Positions 8,394 through 17,582 are shown, numbered from the stretch's first letter. The stretch is 24,357 bases of DNA from Anaerolineae bacterium (GCA_016926985.1 JAFGNO010000054.1:1-24357), one strand, 5' to 3'. The notes: generated by a model not told the origin, from the letters alone. Translations and numbers: made by a program.

Positions 8394-9953
8394 TTAGCGT
8401 CTGGGGGCATCTCTCAGCCGTTCATATGCCGGCCTGGGTTCGGTGAGCGAGACCAAAATGCTGTAACCGGCATGATCGTTGTTTGAATACTGTAGCGCGG
8501 CGAAATTCAGGTTCCACAGGATCATTGGGCCTGCAAAATCCCAGCTCTGGGCTATTCTGAATGCTTCCAGGATATAGGTAGCCTGCTGCTCCAGGTTGAT
8601 GTAGGAAAAATAGCCAGAATCATATGGTGTGGCTTTATTCAGCCCTTCCATAGTGCCCCAACCAAATTCAGTTATCCAGAGTGGTCGGCTGCTGTCTCCA
8701 TAGGCGGCCTGGATATCCCGGTAATCGGCGATTGTGTTGGCAAAATAGAAACTGGGATGTTCGTAGTGGCTCAGTATGCCTGGTGCAGCTTCGCAGCATA
8801 CTGCCCAGGGTGGGTTTGCCCAGGAATAGGGGTGCACTCCGATGGCGTCCGCATACTGAGAAAGCCCCGCAGCGTACATCTGGCGCAGATATACCCGGTC
8901 ATCGACAACATTCACGCCGTCATTTACGCCGGTTGGCACAAGACCTGCGCTGATAACCGGGATGTTCCCTTCCGGGTATTCTATCTTGATCGTATGATAG
9001 GCTCCAGCAAGCAGTTGGACATATTCAGCGCCATCGAGGGTACCTCCATTCCACTCGCGCCTGAAGTTTGGTTCATTCCAGACTTCAATTGCGCCGATTT
9101 TGTCCTTATAGCGAAGCACAATGAATTTGACGAAAGCGTTGTAGTATGCAAAATCGACCGGCGGCCCGTCTTCTTCCGGCGTGACCCGTGCCCAGTCAGG
9201 CGCGTGTGCAATGGAAAGCAGGACATTTAAACCCCGGTTCTGTGCGTCGTCCATAAACTGGTCGAGCGCGTCCAGCATCACATTTGAGTACTGACCAGGC
9301 GCATATTCAAATTCCGCCCAGCGGATTTGCTGCTTGACCCACTGTAAGCGCAGATCATAGGCGACCATATCCAGTAGCTGTCTTCGCTCAGCCGCCTCGA
9401 CAAAGAAATGCCCCTGGATGCCCATTAAAGAGCTGTCAAGCGCATTGGGTGGATCGCCGGGTTCTGCTGTCTGGCTGTCAACGGTTGGGGTAGGGGGGAT
9501 CACAATTGGCGTGGGCTCAGATGACAGATGGGCGCGAGATCTGTAAAGTGGGATATAGACATTTATTAACTCTGGATATGCGAATGCGTTCTGGTTGAAA
9601 ACCGTGATTGCTATAGGCGATAGGCCACTTGCAAGCGCAGCTGTCAGCGTGGTGGGGTAACTGTCCAATACTAGGCGCGGGGAGTAGCGCCCCCCAACGA
9701 TGTAGATGCGCTGTCCCTTCTCTATGCGGGCTGGGTTTACAATTCCATTAGTTTGCCAGAGAGATTCTGGCGTCATGCCCGTTGAGAGGACCAGTTCAAC
9801 CCAGTGTTGATTGTCGCGGACTGTTATATAGTAACCCGGCTTTTCGCCAGTTGTGTCTTGATAGGCCTTCCGTATGAAGGCGGAGCCAAGCGTGGCGAGG
9901 AATATGACAGAAATCAGAATAGTGATGGCTGGCTTTGAATGGTGTTTCTTCAT
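8394..9953 (-). CDS. secreted or anchored LysM / clan A glycoside-hydrolase-like protein
   Basis: The 519-residue protein starts with a charged N-terminus and one hydrophobic helix (about 9-26), an uncleaved anchor or a signal peptide. A LysM-like peptidoglycan-binding repeat follows (about 41-87; the TPESLWQTNG and GQRIYIV segments), then a weaker second repeat and a Pro/Thr linker. From about residue 165 it is a TIM-barrel like GH39/GH5-type enzymes. E294 in VWNEPN fits the acid/base and E429 in WITEFGWGT the nucleophile of clan GH-A. The substrate cannot be told from sequence. It acts outside the cell, probably on polysaccharide at the wall. ATG 9953 is chosen; a TTG six bases upstream is possible, and neither has a strong Shine-Dalgarno. 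It is the only minus-strand gene in the left 17 kb and converges on rpoC. Confidence 0.82.
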   Translation of the reverse strand: MKKHHSKPAITILISVIFLATLGSAFIRKAYQDTTGEKPGYYITVRDNQHWVELVLSTGMTPESLWQTNGIVNPARIEKGQRIYIVGGRYSPRLVLDSYPTTLTAALASGLSPIAITVFNQNAFAYPELINVYIPLYRSRAHLSSEPTPIVIPPTPTVDSQTAEPGDPPNALDSSLMGIQGHFFVEAAERRQLLDMVAYDLRLQWVKQQIRWAEFEYAPGQYSNVMLDALDQFMDDAQNRGLNVLLSIAHAPDWARVTPEEDGPPVDFAYYNAFVKFIVLRYKDKIGAIEVWNEPNFRREWNGGTLDGAEYVQLLAGAYHTIKIEYPEGNIPVISAGLVPTGVNDGVNVVDDRVYLRQMYAAGLSQYADAIGVHPYSWANPPWAVCCEAAPGILSHYEHPSFYFANTIADYRDIQAAYGDSSRPLWITEFGWGTMEGLNKATPYDSGYFSYINLEQQATYILEAFRIAQSWDFAGPMILWNLNFAALQYSNNDHAGYSILVSLTEPRPAYERLRDAPRR

Positions 9954-10026
9954 AATCAAAGGGAATCTTACCTGTCTTCACATAGAAACCACTTGCAAGG
10001 AGTATACCAGCGAATTACAATATCTC

Positions 10027-10032
10027 ATTATA
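10027..10032 (-). promoter_or_regulatory. possible -10 for the LysM/glycoside hydrolase gene
   Basis: TATAAT reads on the minus strand at 10032-10027, about 74 bases upstream of the start at 9953. I see no -35 at the right distance, so this is a weak call. Confidence 0.25.
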
Positions 10033-10069
10033 GAACAAATGAGCAGCCCCATTTATCCTGATTGGGTAG

Positions 10070-10099
10070 TTGACAATAATCCTTCATACGCTTTAATAT
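10070..10099 (+). promoter_or_regulatory. candidate gyrA promoter
   Basis: A consensus TTGACA (10070-10075) and TAATAT (10094-10099, four of six matches) are separated by 18 bases. The predicted start is about 40 bases before the gyrA ATG. Confidence 0.6.
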
Positions 10100-10147
10100 G
10101 GCGAACTACTCTGGCATAAAATCTGTTGCTGCGTTAAGGGAAGCAAT

Positions 10148-12622
10148 ATGGAAATAGGAACTGTTCGGCAGGTTGATATTGATTCGGAGATGCGTGCAGC
10201 ATACCTGGATTACGCCATGAGCGTAATTGTAAGCCGCGCGTTGCCAGATGCGCGTGACGGTTTAAAACCTGTTCACCGTCGAATACTATACGCGATGCAT
10301 GATATGGGCCTGCGGGCTGACAGCCCATACCGGAAAAGCGCGCGTATTGTGGGCGAGGTTCTCGGTAAATATCACCCGCATGGAGACGCTGCAGTTTACG
10401 ATGCGATGGTTCGCATGGCGCAGGATTTCTCGATGCGGTACCCGCTGGTAGATGGGCAGGGTAATTTTGGATCGATTGACGGCGACTCGGCGGCAGCTAT
10501 GCGTTATACAGAGGCCCGTATGGATGCTCCCGGCGTTGAAATGCTCCGCGACATCGAAAAAGACACAATCGCATTTGGGGAAAATTTCGACGGTAGCTTA
10601 AAAGAGCCTCTGGTGCTGCCGTCCAGCATCCCGAATCTTCTTGTAAATGGGGCAACCGGCATTGCTGTAGGTATGAGCACCAGCATTCCACCTCACAATC
10701 TGGGGGAAGTGTGTGATGCATTGATATATATGATCGACAGGTGGGACCAGCTGGAGGATATTGGCCTTCCGGAGTTAAGCGAATATATCAAAGGCCCCGA
10801 TTTTCCAACAGGCGGCGTGGTGTTTCGCTACCACAAGGACGGGGAAACGGACAGCCTTGCCCATGCTTATGCCACCGGGCGTGGGCGAATTACGGTGCAG
10901 GCTAAGGCTCACGTTGAACAACTCAGCCGCAACCGAAACCGGATTGTCATTACGGAACTCCCTTATCAGATTAACAAAACAAACCTCCTTGAGCGCATTG
11001 CGGACCTGCACCGCGACGAGAAGATTGAAGGTCTGACCGATCTGCGCGATGAAAGCGATCGCCAGGGAATGCGGATCGTCATTGATCTGACCCGTACTGT
11101 TGATCCCTATGAGGTTCTGGCCGAGTTGTACGCTAAAACCCCGATGCGTCAGACCTTCAGCATCATTATGCTGGCGCTGGTTGATAACGAACCCCGCCTG
11201 TTGTCCCTGAAGCAAGCGCTGCGCGTCTTTCTCAACCACCGATTTGAGATTGTTCGTAAGCGCAGCGAATACGAACTGGCTCAGGCACAGGCGCGGGCTC
11301 ATATCCTTGAGGGATATCTGATTGCGCTGGATAACCTGGATGAGGTGATTGATACAATACGACATTCAAGAACAGTTGAAACCGCTCACAGCAATTTGAT
11401 GAAAAAGTATAAATTGAGCGACGAGCAGGCCCAGGCAGTACTTAATATGCCCCTGCGACGGTTGGCAGCCATGGAACGGCGCAAGATTGAGGAGGTCTAT
11501 AAAGAGCTTTGCCAGCAAATCAGCTATCTTGAAGGTCTCCTCAAGAGCGAAGGACTGATCAGAAAGGTCATCCAGGAGGAGTTGGAGGTTATTCGCAAGC
11601 GGTATGCCGATCCAAGGCGAACCCTTATTGTTGATGCGGCAGCTGGCGAAGCTGTGACAGTAGCCGAATTTCTATCGGAGGAAAAAACCTGGGTGGTGAT
11701 GACCGAATCGGGCCTGTTATCTCGCACCGTGTCTGACGAGCAGCCGAAGGTTACCACTGCCCTGAAAGATCCTCCCCGGTTGATGATTGCTGCAAGCGCA
11801 AATGAAACGCTTTATCTGTTTACATCGCAGGGCGAAGCCTGTACAATCCCGGTTCACCAGCTGCCGCAGGTAGCCAGTTTTGAGGATGGAGCCCCGTTTG
11901 CCAGCATTTCTCCGCTGGCTGATGACTCTGTCATTGTTGCTGGCCTTACGCGGTCAATGTCTGTTGCAAGGGATGCCTATCTATTTTTGGGTACGAAAGA
12001 TGGTATGGTGAAGCGTGTTGATCTGGAGGATCTTCCGGGACTTTCCGCCAGTGTTTTCCCGGTGATTGGGCTCACTGATGACGAATTGAGATGGGCGGTC
12101 TGGACTTCTGGTGCGGATGAGGTCTTTCTGGTGAGTGCCAAAGGGCAGGCAATCCGTTTTAACGAGGATGATGTTCGCCCCATGGGGCTTCCAGCCGGTG
12201 GTGTAAAGGGAATGAAACTGAAAGGGCGAGGTGATTGCGTGGTGGGCATGGCGGTTGCCCAGGCAGGCGCAAGCCTGTGGGTAATCACCAATGATGGGAT
12301 TGCTAAATCCAGCCCAATGGATGACTATCCCATGCAGGGACGTTATGGACAGGGTGTTATCACCATGAAGTTGGCTGGATCCGAACAGGTACTGGCTGCT
12401 GCCGCTGCCGGTATTCAGGATCAGGGTCTGATCGTTGTTACTAATAAGGGAAAACCCAAATACATGCGATTAGGCCTGGCGCCTGAATCTGGGCGAAATA
12501 CCAAAGGCAATAAAGTGGTTGCTCTTGGTCTCCAGGAGGAAGTCGCTTACGTTGTGTTACCACAGAGCTACAGCCCAGCTGTTGAAGAGGGTGGTTCGGA
12601 GAGTGTTGCGGATGATGGATAA
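10148..12622 (+). CDS. gyrA: type IIA DNA topoisomerase subunit A (DNA gyrase A-like)
   Basis: Subunit A breaks and rejoins both DNA strands together with the ATPase subunit GyrB/ParE. The 824-residue protein has the canonical N-terminus, the HPHGDAAVYD helix (76-85) and catalytic Y120 in MRYTEAR. Residue 81, the equivalent of E. coli Ser83, is Ala; D85 matches Asp87. The breakage-reunion domain runs to about 490 and is followed by the six-bladed C-terminal DNA-wrapping domain. I cannot find the QRRGGKG-type GyrA box; the expected place (after SGLLSRTVSDEQ) has an unrelated PKVTTALKDP stretch. True gyrase, a gyrase with a degenerate box, or a ParC-like paralogue are all possible. ATG 10148 has AAGGGA nine bases upstream. 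gyrB is not in the window. Confidence 0.9.
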   Translation: MEIGTVRQVDIDSEMRAAYLDYAMSVIVSRALPDARDGLKPVHRRILYAMHDMGLRADSPYRKSARIVGEVLGKYHPHGDAAVYDAMVRMAQDFSMRYPLVDGQGNFGSIDGDSAAAMRYTEARMDAPGVEMLRDIEKDTIAFGENFDGSLKEPLVLPSSIPNLLVNGATGIAVGMSTSIPPHNLGEVCDALIYMIDRWDQLEDIGLPELSEYIKGPDFPTGGVVFRYHKDGETDSLAHAYATGRGRITVQAKAHVEQLSRNRNRIVITELPYQINKTNLLERIADLHRDEKIEGLTDLRDESDRQGMRIVIDLTRTVDPYEVLAELYAKTPMRQTFSIIMLALVDNEPRLLSLKQALRVFLNHRFEIVRKRSEYELAQAQARAHILEGYLIALDNLDEVIDTIRHSRTVETAHSNLMKKYKLSDEQAQAVLNMPLRRLAAMERRKIEEVYKELCQQISYLEGLLKSEGLIRKVIQEELEVIRKRYADPRRTLIVDAAAGEAVTVAEFLSEEKTWVVMTESGLLSRTVSDEQPKVTTALKDPPRLMIAASANETLYLFTSQGEACTIPVHQLPQVASFEDGAPFASISPLADDSVIVAGLTRSMSVARDAYLFLGTKDGMVKRVDLEDLPGLSASVFPVIGLTDDELRWAVWTSGADEVFLVSAKGQAIRFNEDDVRPMGLPAGGVKGMKLKGRGDCVVGMAVAQAGASLWVITNDGIAKSSPMDDYPMQGRYGQGVITMKLAGSEQVLAAAAAGIQDQGLIVVTNKGKPKYMRLGLAPESGRNTKGNKVVALGLQEEVAYVVLPQSYSPAVEEGGSESVADDG

Positions 12623-12684
12623 AGGCGCTTTGTCAGCTCTCTGGCGCCCCTGCGCTTCGTGTAGCAACAACGAGGTGCTCGCCC

Positions 12685-14034
12685 GTGCTGATTTGTGATA
12701 AAAACGGTATGTTGAATATAATAGGCGGCGGCCTTGCCGGGTCAGAAGCAGCATGGCAGGCAGCAAAAAGAGGGATTGATATCTGCTTGTGGGAAATGCG
12801 TCCGGAGAAGACCACGCTGGCGCACCAGACTGGCAATCTGGCCGAATTAGTGTGTAGCAACTCGTTGGGGTCAGATCTGTTTGATAGGGCAGGGGGATTG
12901 CTGAAATCCGAATTGCGGATGATGAACTCCCTGATAATGACCTGCGCTGACGAGACACGGATCCCTGCTGGCGGCGCCCTTGCGGTAGCGCGTGATGAGT
13001 TCTCTCTTGCTGTAACCCGAAAACTGGAAGGCCATCCCCGGATCACCATCAAACGAGAGGAAGTGGAGTGCTTACCGGAAAGTCCATGTATCGTTGCTAC
13101 GGGGCCGTTGACATCTTCCACTTTGGCTTCAGCGATAGCCGACCTCATTGGTGAGGACTATCTTTATTTCTATGATGCCCTTGCGCCTATTGTCAGGGCT
13201 GACTCGATAAACATGGATGTGGCTTTCAGAGCTTCGCGCTATGGGCGTGGCGACCGTGATGAGGGCGACTATATCAACTGTCCTTTGAGTGAAAGCGAAT
13301 ACCACACATTGGTGCATGAGCTCAAAGGAGCAGAGCGGATTAAGCTGCGGAGCTTTGAGGAGGAGGATCCAAACTTCTTTGAGACGTGTCTTCCCGTTGA
13401 GGAGATTGCGTCCCGTGGTGATGCATCGCTTGCTTTTGGCCCGTTGAGACCGGTGGGGTTAGTCAATCCTCACACAGGCTCCCGCCCTTATGCCGTGGTC
13501 CAGTTGCGGCAGGATGATGCAGCGGGTTTGCTCTATAATATGGTTGGGTTCCAGACGAATATCACATGGCCGGAACAGAGACGGATATTTAGGTTGATCC
13601 CGGGCCTTGAGGAGGCTGAGTTCGTTCGGCTTGGCCAGATGCATCGCAATACATTTATCAATGCGCCTGTTGTACTTCTTCAGACCATGCAGTTCAGAAA
13701 CCGGGAGGATTTGCTCTTTGCAGGGCAGATTGCTGGCATTGAAGGGTATGTTGGAAATGCCGGGACGGGCTTGCTTGCCGGGATCAATGCCGCAAACCTT
13801 CTGCGAGGGAAACCATTGTGGATTCTGCCGGAAACGACCATGTTGGGGGCTTTATGCGCCTACATTTGTAGTGCTGATCCAGCAAGCTTCCAGCCTATGA
13901 AAGCCAACTTTGGCCTGCTCCCACCGCCTGATCCATATATACGCAGCAAGCGGCAGCGATACAGGCATTATGCTGATCGCAGCATTCAGGACTTAACCGC
14001 CTATATGGAAAGTGTTGCCGGTGGAATATCGTAA
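12685..14034 (+). CDS. trmFO: folate-dependent tRNA (uracil-54) C5-methyltransferase TrmFO
   Basis: TrmFO makes 5-methyluridine at position 54 of the tRNA T-loop, using methylene-tetrahydrofolate as carbon donor and FAD/NAD(P)H as reductant. The 449-residue protein opens with a Rossmann FAD motif (IIGGGLAGSEAAW, residues 12-24). C57 in ELVCSNSLGSD and C235 in ETCLPVEEIASRG match the two conserved cysteines of the family. The GPLRPVGL and GQIAGIEGYVG segments are also diagnostic, and length is normal. GTG 12685 is chosen because GAGGTG at 12672-12677 is well placed; ATG 12709 would leave eight fewer residues but lacks a clear Shine-Dalgarno. The next gene overlaps its end by 14 bases, which implies coupled translation. 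Confidence 0.94.
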   Translation: MLICDKNGMLNIIGGGLAGSEAAWQAAKRGIDICLWEMRPEKTTLAHQTGNLAELVCSNSLGSDLFDRAGGLLKSELRMMNSLIMTCADETRIPAGGALAVARDEFSLAVTRKLEGHPRITIKREEVECLPESPCIVATGPLTSSTLASAIADLIGEDYLYFYDALAPIVRADSINMDVAFRASRYGRGDRDEGDYINCPLSESEYHTLVHELKGAERIKLRSFEEEDPNFFETCLPVEEIASRGDASLAFGPLRPVGLVNPHTGSRPYAVVQLRQDDAAGLLYNMVGFQTNITWPEQRRIFRLIPGLEEAEFVRLGQMHRNTFINAPVVLLQTMQFRNREDLLFAGQIAGIEGYVGNAGTGLLAGINAANLLRGKPLWILPETTMLGALCAYICSADPASFQPMKANFGLLPPPDPYIRSKRQRYRHYADRSIQDLTAYMESVAGGIS

Positions 14035-15031
14035 GTATTTTCCAGCTTTATATTTTTCCCTTGCAGCCATCACCTGGCTTTGTGCTTGTACCACACAGGA
14101 TCCAAACCCGCCGGACCCGCTGCCCACCGCCACGCATTTCCCTGTCTATGGGCCGGCAGCTCCTGAGTCCAGACAGTCAGAGGTTGTTCCAACGATGGAT
14201 CCGGCTGAGCCCGGCAGTGAAAATTCCGTCGAGATGCTTTTGTTCAACGGAGAGATGGCGTACCGTCATGTAGTAAACCAAGTTGCAATTGGTCCGCGAC
14301 CAACTGGCAGCGCGGAACTGCTGGAGACTGCCAGGTATATACTTGAGAGTCTGCAGGCGTATGGATGGGAAGTTTCTGTTCAGGAGTTTGTCTATCTGGG
14401 TACAACCGGGCGTAATATCACGGCTTATGCCCCTGGGGAGCGCAACTGCGAGGAGGAAATTCTGTTAGGTGCTCACTACGATACCCGGCGGCTTGCCGAC
14501 CAGGACCTGGAGCATCCAGAACTCCCGGTGCTTGGTGCAAATGATGGAGCAAGCGGTGTTGCCGTCCTCCTTGAAATCGGGCGGGTACTGGCAGGAACTC
14601 CATATGCCGAACGGGTCAGACTGGTCTTCTTTGATGCTGAAGATAATGGCAGGCTCGATGGCTGGGAGTATGTTGCCGGTTCCAGATACTACGCACAGCA
14701 GATGCAGTGTCCACCACGGGAAGTCATCATTGTGGATATGGTTGGTGATGCGGATCAGCAAATATATTACGATGCCAATTCAGATTCTCTAGTACGGGAA
14801 AGGCTTTGGACAATCGCGCTTCAGCTAGGCTATGGTGAGTATTTTATTCCTGAGATAGGCTATGCGATGCTCGACGATCATATCCCTTTTGTTGAACAGG
14901 GTATTCCATCCGTGGATATAATTGATTTTAACTATCCATACTGGCATACCACCCATGACAGCCTGGACAAGATTAGCGTTGCAAGCCTGGAACGCGTTGG
15001 CAGAGTGCTGGAGTACTATCTGAGGCAGTGA
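14021..15031 (+). CDS. M28-family zinc peptidase or glutaminyl cyclase-like lipoprotein
   Basis: This is a probable exported lipoprotein: a short basic N-terminus, a hydrophobic stretch and a lipobox-like LCAC, followed by a Pro/Thr-rich linker. The catalytic domain has the M28 metal set: H152 and D154 in AHYDT, D175 in NDGASG, E207/D208 in FDAEDNG, D239 in VDMVGD and H309 in YWHTTHDSLD. The DDHIPFVEQGIP segment is reminiscent of glutaminyl-peptide cyclotransferases, which share this fold, so the activity may be aminopeptidase or N-terminal cyclisation. I choose GTG 14021 because GGAAAG at 14007-14012 is then eight bases away; GTG 14012 in the same frame would sit directly against it. It overlaps trmFO by 14 bases. 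Confidence 0.85.
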   Translation: MEYRKYFPALYFSLAAITWLCACTTQDPNPPDPLPTATHFPVYGPAAPESRQSEVVPTMDPAEPGSENSVEMLLFNGEMAYRHVVNQVAIGPRPTGSAELLETARYILESLQAYGWEVSVQEFVYLGTTGRNITAYAPGERNCEEEILLGAHYDTRRLADQDLEHPELPVLGANDGASGVAVLLEIGRVLAGTPYAERVRLVFFDAEDNGRLDGWEYVAGSRYYAQQMQCPPREVIIVDMVGDADQQIYYDANSDSLVRERLWTIALQLGYGEYFIPEIGYAMLDDHIPFVEQGIPSVDIIDFNYPYWHTTHDSLDKISVASLERVGRVLEYYLRQ

Positions 15032-15091
15032 CCTCGAAGCAGGGATTTCGTGTAGCGATTATAGTATACCCGGACAGCCTACAGGAGAATT

Positions 15092-16432
15092 ATGACTGAG
15101 AACCAGATGTCAGGCAGACCTCGCGCCTTTCTGGTTGGTCTTGAGATGCGCGGATACAATCCGGCCCTGGATATTGAAGATTCGCTGGAAGAGCTTGGCC
15201 TGCTGGCCGATACGGCAGGTTTGCAGGTTGTTGGTCAGGCTTATCAGCGAAAGAGCCATCCAGACCCGGCTACTTATATTGGAAAAGGCAAGGTTGAAGA
15301 AGTTGAACACTGGGTTAACGAGCTCGGTGTTGATCTGGTCATTTTTGATGATGAACTATCGCCCAGGCACCAGCGAGAATTAGAAGGTGTTTTTGGGGAA
15401 GATGTACGCGTTCTGGACAGGACGGAGCTGATCCTGGATATCTTTGCACAGCATGCCTTCACTCATGAAGGGACACTGCAAGTACAACTTGCCCAGTATG
15501 AGTACCGGCTGCCTCGTCTTACACGGATGTGGACACACCTTGCTCGACAGGCAGGGGGAGGGGCGGCCCGTGGTGGGGCGGGTGGCGTTGGGCTGAGAGG
15601 CCCCGGCGAAACCCAGCTTGAAACCGACAGGCGAGAAATAACCCGGCAGATTGCTGCCCTTAAACAACGCATTGAGGCTGTACGGGAACATCGCGAAAGG
15701 CACCGGGCACAGCGGCGGCAAACCGGAATACCGATTGTGGCGTTGGTTGGCTATACCAATGCGGGTAAATCGACGCTTCTAAATCTGCTAAGTGGTTCTA
15801 AGGCATATGTGGCCGATCAGCTATTTGCCACGCTGGACCCAACGATCAGGCGTGTCGAGATGCCGAATGGGCAGGAAATACTGGTGAGTGATACCGTGGG
15901 TTTTATTCAGAAGCTTCCTCACACGCTGGTTGCTGCTTTTCACGCGACGCTTGAGGAGATACTGGAAGCATCGCTGATCCTGCATATTTGTGACGCGTCG
16001 CATCCTAACGTGATCGAGCATATCCACGTTGTTGATAAAATTCTGCGGGAAGATATAGGAATAACTGAGATACCCGCCATTCTTGTCCTGAACAAGATGG
16101 ATGCGGTTGGGCGCGATGAACAAACGACATACGAAAAGCTGCTCGCCGACTTTGACGACCCGCTGCCCATTTCTGCAAAAACAGGCTATAACATTGAGGC
16201 ATTGTACGGGCGCATGAACGAGGCCCTTTTGAAGTATAAACGGCTGCTGACGGTGGAAATCCCTTATACCAAAGGTGATATCATCGCTCAGCTGTACAGT
16301 GATTTCATTGTTCTCCACGAAGATCATCTAGAATCCGGGATCAGGCTTACAGGACAGATCGACTTAGATAAGGCTTATCGTTATGCGGATTACATAGCTG
16401 AAGATAGCGATGACCTGGAGAATCGCGCTTAA
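15092..16432 (+). CDS. hflX: ribosome-associated GTPase HflX
   Basis: HflX binds the large ribosomal subunit and splits stalled or stress-arrested ribosomes. The 446-residue protein has the N-terminal HflX domain (ATYIGKGKVEEV), the glycine-rich linker ending in GLRGPGETQLETDRR, and the GTPase domain with P-loop GYTNAGKST (220-228), DTVGFIQKLPH (G3) and NKMD (G4). A C-terminal domain of about 80 residues follows. AGGAG stands before ATG 15092. Length and motif order are complete. The next gene starts inside it with a 23-base overlap. Confidence 0.95.
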   Translation: MTENQMSGRPRAFLVGLEMRGYNPALDIEDSLEELGLLADTAGLQVVGQAYQRKSHPDPATYIGKGKVEEVEHWVNELGVDLVIFDDELSPRHQRELEGVFGEDVRVLDRTELILDIFAQHAFTHEGTLQVQLAQYEYRLPRLTRMWTHLARQAGGGAARGGAGGVGLRGPGETQLETDRREITRQIAALKQRIEAVREHRERHRAQRRQTGIPIVALVGYTNAGKSTLLNLLSGSKAYVADQLFATLDPTIRRVEMPNGQEILVSDTVGFIQKLPHTLVAAFHATLEEILEASLILHICDASHPNVIEHIHVVDKILREDIGITEIPAILVLNKMDAVGRDEQTTYEKLLADFDDPLPISAKTGYNIEALYGRMNEALLKYKRLLTVEIPYTKGDIIAQLYSDFIVLHEDHLESGIRLTGQIDLDKAYRYADYIAEDSDDLENRA

Positions 16433-17321
16433 CGAGATTGTCACTGACAACCTCTCAGGTGCTTCGACCATAGTAAGTCACCTGCTGTCGCTGTTTGCCC
16501 GCCATGCCGGCCAGTTGACATGTGCCGATCTGCAGACTATTGCTGAAGCCGTATTGGATACCCATTCGGCAATGGCTTCAGTCGTGCACCTGATGAACCG
16601 TGTGTGCCTGATGACAGAAGATCAGCCGACTACGAACATGCTCCCGGGCGAGCACCTTGTCGATCTGTCGTGCACCTATGCTGATGAACTCAAAACAGCC
16701 AGAAAAAAAGCCGTCGCGCATACGGTCCCTTTTCTGGCAGGTTGTGAGCGTGTATTGACAATAAGCTATAGCAGTCTGGCTTATTCAGTTTTACTGGAAT
16801 GTGCCAGGAGCAAACCAGAGTTTGAGGTGGTGTGTCTCGAGTCGCGCCCGATGAATGAGGGTAAAATGCTTGCCTCATTGCTGGCAGATAAAGGCGTACA
16901 TGTTACATATGCTGTGGATGCCGCCGCCGGCGCGTTAATGAATGACTGCTGTGCCTGGGTTGTCGGATTTGATAGTGTGCTGCCCGATGGGATTGTGAAC
17001 AAACTGGGTACATCTCTCATAGCTGCATATTCAAGCGCAATTGGTAAGCCTGGCTATGGAGTGGGAGAATCGACCAAAATATGGCCCAGGGGGCTGCGAT
17101 TTCCCGGAATTGGCGACCAACCCGATGAAGAGATATGGGAAAGTGCTCCTGAAAATATTGCACTCTATAACCGATATTTTGATCTGACAGGGTTTGGCGG
17201 CGCACTTCGTGTAGTGACAGATATAGGTTCATTCACCGACTATGATAGCCTTGCATTGAAAATGACCATTTCCCTGTCAGCAACTATATGCAGTCGATTG
17301 GGTTGTCAAGAATTGATATAA
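16410..17321 (+). CDS. IF2B/MtnA-superfamily protein of unknown substrate
   Basis: The 303-residue protein belongs to the superfamily of eIF2B alpha/beta/delta, methylthioribose-1-phosphate isomerase and ribose-1,5-bisphosphate isomerase. The signature is CLESRPMNEGKMLASLL, a sugar-phosphate-binding pattern, followed by VVGFDSVLPDGIVNKLGTSLIA, which matches the conserved VGAD...NKIGT pattern with Phe in place of Ala. The N-terminal helical domain is short. Bacterial IF2B-like proteins of this length have no settled function; a sugar-phosphate isomerase or a regulator are options. It overlaps hflX by 23 bases. About 30 residues follow the VTDIG motif where relatives normally end, and the 16-base repeat lies right at that motif, so the tail may be a later addition. 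Confidence 0.75.
   Translation: MTWRIALNEIVTDNLSGASTIVSHLLSLFARHAGQLTCADLQTIAEAVLDTHSAMASVVHLMNRVCLMTEDQPTTNMLPGEHLVDLSCTYADELKTARKKAVAHTVPFLAGCERVLTISYSSLAYSVLLECARSKPEFEVVCLESRPMNEGKMLASLLADKGVHVTYAVDAAAGALMNDCCAWVVGFDSVLPDGIVNKLGTSLIAAYSSAIGKPGYGVGESTKIWPRGLRFPGIGDQPDEEIWESAPENIALYNRYFDLTGFGGALRVVTDIGSFTDYDSLALKMTISLSATICSRLGCQELI
17204..17219 (+). repeat. 16-base direct repeat, copy 1 (inside the IF2B-like gene)
   Basis: ACTTCGTGTAGTGACA occurs here in coding sequence (Leu-Arg-Val-Val-Thr frame) and again at 17583-17598, 379 bases away in the same orientation. Including the three bases GCG before it, 19 of 20 positions match. An exact 16-mer repeat by chance is very unlikely at this distance. 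Confidence 0.75.
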
Positions 17322-17447
17322 ATGAGGGTGGGGCATAAATCCCAGCCCGAAAAATGAGAGCCAGTTCGGGTAAAGTTGATGGTTGCAAAACGACAACTTA
17401 ACCGAAGAGGCTCACGACAATGGTATCACTGGATCATCCGCCCTCAT
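17322..17447. repeat. small hairpin element bounded by short inverted repeats (MITE-like)
   Basis: ATGAGGGTGG (17322-17331) and CCGCCCTCAT (17438-17447) are inverted repeats matching at 9 of 10 positions. Inside, 17358-17378 pairs with 17394-17413: CAAC/GTTG, TTA/TAA, CCGAA/TTCGG and GGCTC/GAGCC arms with one bulge and three mismatches, around a 15-base loop. A second small GC-rich hairpin lies at 17326-17348. A tiny open frame (ATG 17420, 11 codons) is probably meaningless. No transposase or clear target duplication is seen. It may be a degenerate mobile-element remnant or a structured terminator-like element after the IF2B-like gene. It begins one base after that gene's stop. Confidence 0.45.
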
Positions 17448-17582
17448 ATAAATAAATATCGATCCCCTTGTCGGAGTAGGGGGATGCGTATCGACAGCAT
17501 GTAATCAATAACCAGTGTGTTTCTGCTCGCTCGCTCAACTGCTTGTTCAAACAACCAGCTTCCCCGCGAGCAAACCCAGCGA

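Noticed and set aside
8681..9230. Two + strand open frames inside the glycoside hydrolase gene
   Set aside because: They lie opposite a well-supported minus-strand gene with catalytic motifs.
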